DNA of 64,000 nucleotides from Szabonella alba (GTDB taxonomy: Bacteria; Pseudomonadota; Alphaproteobacteria; Rhodobacterales; Rhodobacteraceae), in contig NZ_JAESVN010000004.1 of NCBI RefSeq assembly GCF_016765775.1, positions 1-64,000 of the forward strand, in the 5' to 3' direction. The translations under genes and the position numbers were made by a program. Below are positions 1 through 6,500 of this stretch, piece after piece. The notes below the pieces were generated by a model. It ran no database searches. It was given only the letters and a program-made list of their open reading frames with translations, and had not been told where the DNA came from. How positions within the stretch are numbered: position 1 is the first letter of the stretch; every line of letters begins with the position of its first letter.

Positions 1-63
1 CCCGCTGGTCAGTGCAATTCGCACCGCGTCTTTGCGAAATTCATCCGTTCTTCCCGTGCCCAT
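1..63 (-). CDS. IS3-family transposase OrfA, N-terminal fragment cut by the window edge
   Basis: The first 21 codons read MGTGRTDEFRKDAVRIALTS, the usual start of IS3-family OrfA. This small protein carries the helix-turn-helix and is normally joined to OrfB by programmed frameshifting. A good ribosome site (AAGGAGACG) precedes the ATG at 63. Only the start is visible, so whether the transposase is intact cannot be judged. It marks the left edge of the accessory region. Confidence 0.75.
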   Translation of the reverse strand, partial: MGTGRTDEFRKDAVRIALTSG

Positions 64-120
64 AGTTCGTCTCCTTTGCTGCACATTATGCTATCAAAGG
101 AGCGGCACCAAACCGCGACA
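1..120 (-). mobile_element. IS3-family insertion sequence, one end
   Basis: The minus strand starts a typical IS3-group OrfA (see next entry) and the window edge cuts the element. Upstream of that start the minus strand runs to a sequence beginning TGTCGCGGTTTGGTGCCG at about 120. This fits the TG... terminal inverted repeat of IS3-type elements. I place the element boundary at about 120 by inference, because the other end is outside the window. Confidence 0.65.
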
Positions 121-346
121 GGTCCAGTCCACGCGGTTCTCCCCTCGGTGCGACTCGGTCTCTGGCATTTCTGGTCAGTAGTCCATGCACTTTCAATGCA
201 GGCCATCCGCCAGCCTGGGGTCGAGATTAGTAACGAGACTACCCAGGACCTAAATAGCAGTCACGAACTGATCATTGTGGGTGCTGTCTCTGGGCTGGGA
301 CTTGCCGCAGAGGAATCGTCGGGTCCATATTGGAGACGATATCGCA

Positions 347-1561
347 ATGTCGCTGTCCGACGTCGACGGGAAACGCCTTGAGGGATGTATGCAGAAGTCA
401 ATTAGAGTGGCGCTTAACAAGTTTCCGACCGTGCCGCCTTCACTCCAAAATCCAGCAAATCCGGCAAGTCCCGTACTGGAAATCATGGTCAATCTAGCCG
501 ACTTGTATCACTACTATTATCTGCAGAGCTACGACAGGGCCCCGCCGAATCCTGACCCCGCCGAGTTCGAGCACGTTCGCTATCTGGAGCCATGCACCAC
601 TTTTCGGTTCCAGCGGAACGGCCTCGGCGCCAACAAGACGAAGAAGCAAAACAACTCGAATGAGCTCGGCGAGGCTTTCTGTCGTTGGTTCCTGGCGGAG
701 CACCTTGAAATCACGCACGTCGCCCGGATCGAAGACGTGCGAAATCACGGCGCGCTTTCTTGGGCGCATGGCGTCACAGTCGAATACAATCCCAGCACCG
801 AAGGAGATGCGCCCGACTATTTCTGCGTGGAGCCGACTGGCCAAGTGTCTCTCGCGGAGGCGAAGGGTACGATCCAGGCAGTCGGTTTCAAGGCTAAGAA
901 ATTCGCAACCTGGCGCAATCAGTTCAATCGGGTGCGCGTTCTTGATCGGCTCGGAAACGCGATGAGCGTAAAGGGCTACATCGTAGCGATGCGATGGGCA
1001 GTCCACACTCACAGCCGCGCCATCTTCACGACTCTTTCCGCTGAGGACCCACAAACCCCAGGTGAGCGCCCCTTTTTCGATGAAAGCGGGGCGTTCGCGG
1101 CCGCAGTGCGCTCCGTCCATTATGCGTCGAGCCTTGCGAAGATCCGCCAGCCCGTCCTCTCGGCCGCGCTCGCGACAGGTACGACGATCGCTGACGATCT
1201 GAGCTTCCAGATCATAATATGGGAATGCCTGCTACCGGCGCTGAAGGGACTGCGGTTTGTGGGAGGCTATTTCCCGACCGATCCCGAGGGCGTTCAGCCC
1301 TTCAGGTTCCATGCCGGAAAGTTGGTCGCCGTGCCGAACGATCCCTTGAGACTTGATCGGAGCTCAGGCACATTTATCGGCATTGAAGAGAAGACGTTTC
1401 GACACCTTGTCGGCACCGCACGAAACGGACCGATGACGATCAACGATCTGCCGCGCCTCGAGCGCCGGATCGCTGGATTCAGTGGCGCAAGCTATCTTCC
1501 GGACGGCCATGTACTGGGTTCGATCGATCTGTTCCGCCCGATTGACGCCGATCTGGTCTGA
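347..1561 (+). CDS. Putative PD-(D/E)XK nuclease-like protein (module A)
   Basis: I do not recognise a named family. The 404-residue protein shows a plausible PD-(D/E)XK active site. A conserved-looking helix with NELGEAF lies near residue 105, followed by Pro-Asp157, thirteen residues, then Glu171-Ala-Lys173 in a hydrophobic strand (VSLAEAKG). That is the spacing and context of restriction-endonuclease-like folds. The start at 347 is preferred over an upstream in-frame ATG at 275 because GGAG lies 12 bases before it and the extra 24 residues look non-coding. No signal peptide or membrane segment is seen. The next gene (1751) is on the same strand and encodes an HEXXH protein, so the two probably form one unit. 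Base composition is lower in GC than the core genes, suggesting transfer. The nuclease assignment is inference from motif spacing only. Confidence 0.6.
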   Translation: MSLSDVDGKRLEGCMQKSIRVALNKFPTVPPSLQNPANPASPVLEIMVNLADLYHYYYLQSYDRAPPNPDPAEFEHVRYLEPCTTFRFQRNGLGANKTKKQNNSNELGEAFCRWFLAEHLEITHVARIEDVRNHGALSWAHGVTVEYNPSTEGDAPDYFCVEPTGQVSLAEAKGTIQAVGFKAKKFATWRNQFNRVRVLDRLGNAMSVKGYIVAMRWAVHTHSRAIFTTLSAEDPQTPGERPFFDESGAFAAAVRSVHYASSLAKIRQPVLSAALATGTTIADDLSFQIIIWECLLPALKGLRFVGGYFPTDPEGVQPFRFHAGKLVAVPNDPLRLDRSSGTFIGIEEKTFRHLVGTARNGPMTINDLPRLERRIAGFSGASYLPDGHVLGSIDLFRPIDADLV

Positions 1562-1750
1562 TCGACGGCGAGCGTTGGGATTGTTGGCAGGACATAGCTA
1601 AACCGGTGCCGCCAGTCTCTTCGCTTAGCTACGTACACAGGCGAACTAGCGGCTAAGGGCATTCGTTTTCATGAATGGCAATCAGATTGTATCGTGGCGT
1701 CGCCCTCTCGCAATGGCCAGCCGCGAACTTTACGAGCGAGGATTAGCCCT

Positions 1751-3418
1751 ATGCTTAAGTTTTCCGATCTGAACCCGGAACTGCTCAATCCTGGCAGCGA
1801 TCAGACGGTGTTCGAGGCGACCATCGACGCGCACGGTACATACACGACGGAGCATTTCGTGCTGCGTTTGAGCCCACGCGCGCACGAGCTGGTCGATGCC
1901 ATCACCCGGCAGGAAACAGACGGCTATGAAACAGCGGAACTGTATCAGGCCTATTCCACCTATCTGCATGAAACGATCCACTGGTGGCAGCACGTCGGAT
2001 CGACGGCAGGCTTGATCCTGAGCCTATCATATCCTGCGCAGGTGTACGGCAGCATGCAATTCCTTCGGGATTTTGCACGAGAGGTCGGTGCAGTGAAGCC
2101 GGTAAAGGCATGGGCAGATCGCGCACTGATCGATGGCACGCCGACCCTCGATCCAAGGCTTATTGCCGGCAATGTCGCTGTCAACAATGCCCTCGATATC
2201 AAGTACTACAAGCAACTCGCCTTGTCTCCCAAGTCGGTGCTCGAACATGAGCGCTCGCCCTTTTTCCTCGGTGTGGGCCACAGCTATCTGAAGGCCTATG
2301 GCGACACCATCAGCGCCATTAACGGCTCATGCGACTTCGTTGACGGCCAGTTTCCCGATCCCGAGAGGTGGGATGCGGACACCCGTCGGCTGCATGCCGG
2401 ACGCAACGAAGGCTTCCCTTATGGTCCGCGGCCGCCCTATGCCGAGATCGGCCTGCACCACATCTTTGAAGGTCAGGCCCGCTTCTGTCAGATCCAGTTT
2501 CTGGCATCGGCCGGCGGCCCCGAACTGCTTCAGACTTATCGCGACGATGGCTATTTCTCGCCGCTCTACGGGAATGCCTTCGAGCTGTTTCTCAAGCTGA
2601 CGGCCAAAGAATGGCCGGAGCGCTATGACGACCCGCTGGTCGGCCTCTTCCTCCTCATCTGCGATCTGGCGATCAACCCCACGCGCGGTTTTCCGCTGGA
2701 TATTGAGCATTTCGACTACCTCATCAGCGACGTGGATGCCGGGGCTCGGTTCACGCTTCTGTGTCTGGCAGCGGCAGAGGCGCCGGAACTTGCGAAAGGC
2801 GTGCAGACCTATTCCGCCCTCGAGTATGATTATATCGCGGGTCGGCTGACCGACCGTTGCGGCTATGATCATCCGCATGCCGCCCTAGAAGCGGTCGTGG
2901 GTCTTTTGGGAGATGGTGGTCCAGTCGATGCGCTAATGGAGGAACATCGCACATTTAGCTTTCAGGCCGTGAACACGCCGGTGCGCGTCATGGTCGCGCA
3001 CTATATCGCCTTCTGCCGCGACAAGCTGAAGCGGCCCGAATTCTTCTGCTGGCCCGGCATGTGGCTGGCCGGGGAGAAGGCAACGCCGGAGGGGAGCGCT
3101 CTCTTTGTCGATCATCTGTCCCTCTTTCAGGACCGAGCCGATACTGAGCAGATCTTTCCGCGCGCTATGCCCGGTCGCAGCGATCAGAACACCAAGATGC
3201 TCGTGCAGACCTTTTTCACTAGCATGCTCGTATATGATCTTGCGCTGCAATGGACCTTGCAATCGGGACCTTTCCGCTACGACTTCAAATGGCTCACCGG
3301 GAAGAGCGAGAATGGCGCACTCATCGCGCTCGCAAAGCGTCAGTTCAGACAATATTACGGGATCGATCCTGATACCTGCGACCTGATCGATCCGCCGGAG
3401 ATCGGGGCGCAGGCCTAG
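1751..3418 (+). CDS. Putative HEXXH zinc metalloprotease-like protein (module A)
   Basis: The protein has 555 residues and no recognised family. It carries one clear HEXXH motif, H73-E-T-I-H77 followed by WWQH, in a predicted helix. A second conserved-looking element, HHIFEGQARF, has a glutamate at about residue 240 that could be the third zinc ligand, as in gluzincins. There is no signal peptide and no obvious membrane segment, so it should be cytoplasmic. An ATG at 1694 is in frame, but the ATG at 1751 has AGGA ten bases upstream and a more protein-like N terminus. It lies 189 bases after the PD-(D/E)XK-like gene on the same strand. Peptidase activity is inferred from the motif and untested. 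The role is unknown. Confidence 0.65.
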   Translation: MLKFSDLNPELLNPGSDQTVFEATIDAHGTYTTEHFVLRLSPRAHELVDAITRQETDGYETAELYQAYSTYLHETIHWWQHVGSTAGLILSLSYPAQVYGSMQFLRDFAREVGAVKPVKAWADRALIDGTPTLDPRLIAGNVAVNNALDIKYYKQLALSPKSVLEHERSPFFLGVGHSYLKAYGDTISAINGSCDFVDGQFPDPERWDADTRRLHAGRNEGFPYGPRPPYAEIGLHHIFEGQARFCQIQFLASAGGPELLQTYRDDGYFSPLYGNAFELFLKLTAKEWPERYDDPLVGLFLLICDLAINPTRGFPLDIEHFDYLISDVDAGARFTLLCLAAAEAPELAKGVQTYSALEYDYIAGRLTDRCGYDHPHAALEAVVGLLGDGGPVDALMEEHRTFSFQAVNTPVRVMVAHYIAFCRDKLKRPEFFCWPGMWLAGEKATPEGSALFVDHLSLFQDRADTEQIFPRAMPGRSDQNTKMLVQTFFTSMLVYDLALQWTLQSGPFRYDFKWLTGKSENGALIALAKRQFRQYYGIDPDTCDLIDPPEIGAQA

Positions 3419-3741
3419 ACCATGATCGCGCGTTTGCGGTGGCGATGAGAGGCTGAGTGCTGTTTCTGCATACTCGCCTGAGACGAACGGCAGTTTCGTA
3501 CTGCATCGCTACGATACCTCCCCGAGTTTGCTGCAGCACCCGCCGAAGGGCGGCTTTGGAGAATACGGCTATGCAGCATTCTAAGCAGGTGACCGGCGGC
3601 TTTAGGCCGAGTGCGCTGGTCAAGGGGCTGCCGCACGCCCGTGCCGTCGCTAGGGGAGGCAGATCGACGCGAGGAGCCTATTGCAGCCATTTGGCCCGCT
3701 GGCTTAGTCTTCCAGTTCGCGCAATCCGGAGGAAGCATCGG
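3419..3741 (+). other. 323-base gap with no convincing gene
   Basis: The stretch between the HEXXH gene and the hydrolase holds an open frame continuous with the hydrolase (possible ATG starts at 3457 and 3571). The predicted residues are Arg/Ser-rich and unlike any hydrolase N terminus, and neither ATG has a ribosome site. I see no terminator-like hairpin and no tRNA. It may hold the hydrolase promoter. Confidence 0.5.
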
Positions 3742-4632
3742 GTGAAATCGATCAAAGCGGGATACCTCAATATCCACTACCATGAGACCGGGCCGGAATG
3801 CGGAGATCCGGTGATCCTGCTGCATGGCTTTCCCTATGACGCCCGCGCTTACGATGCAGTCGCCTCCACCCTCGCCGGGCGTGGGTATCGCTGTCTTGTC
3901 CCGTATCTGCGTGGCTTTGGCCCCACCAGTTTTCTTTCTCCCGACACGATGCGCTCAGGCCAGCAGGCCGCCCTCGGGGCCGATCTTCTGGCCTTCATGG
4001 ATGCGCTCTCCATTGGCACTGCCTTGCTGGGTGGATACGATTGGGGTGGTCGTGCTGCATGCATCGCCGCTGCGCTTTGGCCGGAACGCGTGCGCGGCCT
4101 TGTAAGCTGCGGACAGGGCTACAATATCCAAAACATTGCGAATGCCTCCACCCCTGCTCCAGCAGTCGAGGAAGCCCGTTACTGGTATATGTATTACTTC
4201 CATACCGAGCGCGGTCGGGCCGGATTGACTCATAACAGGCGTGATATCTGTCGCTACATCTGGTCGCTCTGGTCGCCAAGCTGGCGGTTTGACGATGTGG
4301 CATGGGACGCAACGGCCCCCTCCTTCGACAACCCCGACTTCGTGGAGATCGTGCTCCATTCCTATCGCCACCGTTTTGGCGGTATAATCGGTGATTCAGC
4401 CTATGACGGTATCGAGGCGTGGCTGGCCTCCCAGCCCAACATAGCCGTCCCTACCATTGTGCTTCAGGGTCGCGATGATGGGGTAGACCCGCCTATAGCA
4501 GAAGATCTTGACCGCCCACATTTCACCGGGTTCTATGAGCGCCGGATCATCGACGGAACGGGCCACAATCTGCCGCAAGAAGCGCCTGAGGACTTTGCCG
4601 CTGCGATGCTGACTTTGGCAAAGAACCAGTAG
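3742..4632 (+). CDS. Alpha/beta hydrolase with Asp nucleophile (epoxide hydrolase / haloalkane dehalogenase type)
   Basis: This is a 296-residue cytoplasmic hydrolase. LLHGFPYD near the N terminus is the HGxP oxyanion region. GGYDWGG is the nucleophile elbow with Asp instead of Ser, as in epoxide hydrolases and haloalkane dehalogenases. GRDDGVD supplies the acid region and GTGHNLPQEAPEDF the catalytic His. A cap domain rich in Trp and Tyr lies between. The start is a GTG at 3742 with GGAGGAA seven bases upstream, and upstream ATGs lack such a site. The substrate cannot be told from the sequence. It follows module A on the same strand after 323 bases and may be unrelated cargo. Confidence 0.85.
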   Translation: MKSIKAGYLNIHYHETGPECGDPVILLHGFPYDARAYDAVASTLAGRGYRCLVPYLRGFGPTSFLSPDTMRSGQQAALGADLLAFMDALSIGTALLGGYDWGGRAACIAAALWPERVRGLVSCGQGYNIQNIANASTPAPAVEEARYWYMYYFHTERGRAGLTHNRRDICRYIWSLWSPSWRFDDVAWDATAPSFDNPDFVEIVLHSYRHRFGGIIGDSAYDGIEAWLASQPNIAVPTIVLQGRDDGVDPPIAEDLDRPHFTGFYERRIIDGTGHNLPQEAPEDFAAAMLTLAKNQ

Positions 4633-4894
4633 GCCATCCGAGCGGCAACGTCAGCAATGTCCCGCATAGCAGACTGTGACCCGACGATCTCGCTGCGCCA
4701 AGCACAAACGTCCGGTCTGGGGACGCTGCAAGGCAGCGACAGATAGGAGCCGAGCGGCAACAATGGGCCGATCAGGTCAACTCGGGTGTCAGCCTCTCCC
4801 AGTACAGGGAGCAGATAGGCTAGCTCAGGCACCTCGCAACGCCGGCCGGAGCAGGAAACTCCCGCCGACGGCGCTTCAAGACACCCCCGGCACA

Positions 4895-5068
4895 TCAGCC
4901 TTCATCATCAATCTTCAGATGCGACACGAGGATCCGCCGGATCATCTCAGGCCGGGAGGGGATGTCCTTCTCCTGCCGTCGCAGGTCGTCAAGGGTCTCG
5001 ATCATCTGCCGAGGCAAGCGAAGCGTAACCGGCTCTGTATCGGTTTTTGGTCGGCCGACTCGGGGCAT
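4895..5068 (-). CDS. Ribbon-helix-helix (CopG/Arc-type) DNA-binding protein (module B regulator)
   Basis: This 57-residue protein begins MPRVGRPKTD. It then has the strand VTLRLP, a helix rich in Asp/Leu/Arg, a turn with PSRPEM, and the helix IRRILVSHL, which is the strand-helix-helix layout of CopG/Arc proteins. A longer upstream frame exists, but the ATG at 5068 has GGAGAA seven bases before it. It faces away from the three-gene operon beginning at 5184. The shared 115-base gap carries a strong promoter overlapped by an inverted repeat, so autoregulation and control of the operon are likely (inference). No RelE/ParE-like toxin lies beside it, so a simple toxin-antitoxin pair is not supported. 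Confidence 0.75.
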   Translation of the reverse strand: MPRVGRPKTDTEPVTLRLPRQMIETLDDLRRQEKDIPSRPEMIRRILVSHLKIDDEG

Positions 5069-5081
5069 GGCAATTTCTCCA

Positions 5082-5110
5082 TTGACATTATGGATTTTCA
5101 GTGCCATAAT
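5082..5110 (+). promoter_or_regulatory. Sigma70-type promoter for module B
   Basis: TTGACA at 5082-5087 is followed after exactly 17 bases by CATAAT at 5105-5110. This is close to the housekeeping consensus and stands out in GC-rich DNA. It points toward the gene at 5184, leaving a leader of about 65 bases. Confidence 0.75.
5087..5110. promoter_or_regulatory. Inverted repeat, candidate operator for the RHH regulator
   Basis: ATTATGG at 5087-5093 and CCATAAT at 5104-5110 are perfect inverted copies separated by 10 bases. One arm overlaps the -10 box of the rightward promoter and the other lies in its spacer. Centres are 17 bases apart. Two RHH dimers could bind and block the polymerase. Binding is inferred from position. 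Confidence 0.55.
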
Positions 5111-5183
5111 TATCGGACGGAAGCAAGAGCGGCAACTCCCACCTCCGTCCTGACCACCGAAATTCCTGTCGAGAGGAACTCCC

Positions 5184-5717
5184 ATGGCTACCACGACCCT
5201 TACCACGCCCCTCTGGGCGATGGAAACTGCGTCTTTCGACGCCCGTTTCACCCCCGCAAGCGCGATCCCCCCTCTTTTCCAGCAGTTGGTCGAAAGGCTG
5301 GCGGATCTCCTGCGCGCCGAGCGGGCGCTGGTCGATGAATGGACCTATTTCCCGGCGGTCAACATCGATCCCGACGAGATCACCCATGCCTTCGCCGCCA
5401 CCGATGCCGCTGCCCAGATGGTGCTCAGCACCCCGCCGGCCTCGCCGGGGGACAGGGCGTTGCAGATCGGCGCGCTTCTCGTGCGCCTGGCGATCGGGAT
5501 GGAGGATGCGGTGGATCGCGCCGGCGTGCATCAGATGATCGGCGAGGCCCGGGCGCGGCTCTTGCTGGAGCCGGGCCATCCTGAAGCGGGTCCGGTCAAT
5601 CGGCTGCTGTCCATCGCGTTTGCCCGGCTGGACTCGCTGGCAACGCTGGAGGCCGAGGTGGCGGAGCTCCCCGACGAGGCGGAGACCGCCGGCGACGCGC
5701 TGGCCGCCTATCTCTGA
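5184..5717 (+). CDS. Small helical protein of unknown function (module B, first gene)
   Basis: I do not recognise this 177-residue protein. It is rich in Ala, Leu and acidic residues, appears all-helical, and has no Cys, no signal peptide and no membrane segment. The N terminus is Thr-rich and the C terminus acidic (ELPDEAE...). AGAGGAACTCCC precedes the ATG. It is the first gene after the promoter at 5082-5110 and lies 123 bases before the PD-(D/E)XK gene on the same strand. Base composition is markedly GC-rich, unlike module A. An adaptor, substrate or immunity role for the downstream protease is possible but has no direct support. Confidence 0.7.
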   Translation: MATTTLTTPLWAMETASFDARFTPASAIPPLFQQLVERLADLLRAERALVDEWTYFPAVNIDPDEITHAFAATDAAAQMVLSTPPASPGDRALQIGALLVRLAIGMEDAVDRAGVHQMIGEARARLLLEPGHPEAGPVNRLLSIAFARLDSLATLEAEVAELPDEAETAGDALAAYL

Positions 5718-5840
5718 GCCCCGTTCTCAACCCTTTTTCCTGATCCGGAGCGACCCCGGGCGCGCGCCATGCGTCCGGGCCGCGACGCCGCGCGCGTCCT
5801 CACCCCCGCGCCCCGGATCCATCCATCTGAAGGATGCCCA

Positions 5841-6404
5841 ATGACGTCTCAGCCCCTTCTTTCCGGCCTGCGCCTGCCGCCCGTCGACCTTCCGGCGCCC
5901 GCCGCGCATGACCTGCGGCACTGGCCCAACCTCACTTCCGCAGCTGTCTGTCATCACGCAAAGCAGCTCGGCGCCGCGGGCGAGGCGCTCTTCGATGCCC
6001 AGACGCTCTGCTTCGGTGAACTTTCCCTTGCCGTGGGCGAGTTCTTTCCTTTCGACCGCCTCATTCTGCGCGCGCCGCGGCCGCTACGGGTGCAGGTCAA
6101 GACCGTCACCTTGCCATCGCCCCGGGGGTATTCTGTCGAGCCGCGCAAGGGCTACCGCGGAAGCCCCCAAGGTATGCGGCGTTACGAAGACGATGATTTC
6201 GACCTCCTCGCCATCGTCATCCTGCGCGAGTCTGTCATTGCCTATACCGCCGACATGGCCCCGCGGCATCATGTGCCCCTGTCCGCCATCACCCACCTGC
6301 GGCGCGATCCGCGGGCGAGTTTCGACGCCGCCCTCGCGGCAATCGAAGAGGCCGCTCTCGGCAGCACGCTCCCGGCAGCGCCATCGATATCGGCTGAGGC
6401 CTGA
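5841..6404 (+). CDS. PD-(D/E)XK endonuclease-like protein, group-I-intron-associated type (module B)
   Basis: The 187-residue protein matches the layout of the group-I-intron-associated PD-(D/E)XK family (PF11645-like). It has a helix with GAAGEALFDAQ near residue 45, FDRL with Asp72, then LRVQVKT with Gln85-Val-Lys87, and a later block YEDDDFDLLAIVIL. The Q-x-K in place of E-x-K is normal in that family. AAGGA lies before the ATG at 5841, whereas an in-frame upstream codon at 5769 has no such site. It sits between the small helical protein and the AAA+ protease gene (96-base gap), implying a joint function. No intron or LAGLIDADG feature is nearby, so it is probably not a homing enzyme here. 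DNA cleavage is inferred. Confidence 0.7.
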   Translation: MTSQPLLSGLRLPPVDLPAPAAHDLRHWPNLTSAAVCHHAKQLGAAGEALFDAQTLCFGELSLAVGEFFPFDRLILRAPRPLRVQVKTVTLPSPRGYSVEPRKGYRGSPQGMRRYEDDDFDLLAIVILRESVIAYTADMAPRHHVPLSAITHLRRDPRASFDAALAAIEEAALGSTLPAAPSISAEA

Positions 6405-6500
6405 CCCCGGCACGCCTGCTCTTTGCAGAACTCCTCCCAGCCCCGGCGCCGGGCCTTCCGGCGCCGAACGCCCCCAATTTCGCTCCGCGAGGCCCCCGAC

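Noticed and set aside
4533-4895. 120-residue minus-strand frame that could be a toxin beside the RHH protein
   Set aside because: It overlaps the hydrolase 3' end, has no ribosome site and no toxin motif, so a toxin-antitoxin pair is not supported.
4676-5338. 220-residue plus-strand open frame opposite the RHH gene
   Set aside because: It has no ribosome site, no family motif and an Arg/Pro/Ser-rich composition typical of antisense frames. The RHH gene and the promoter explain the region better.
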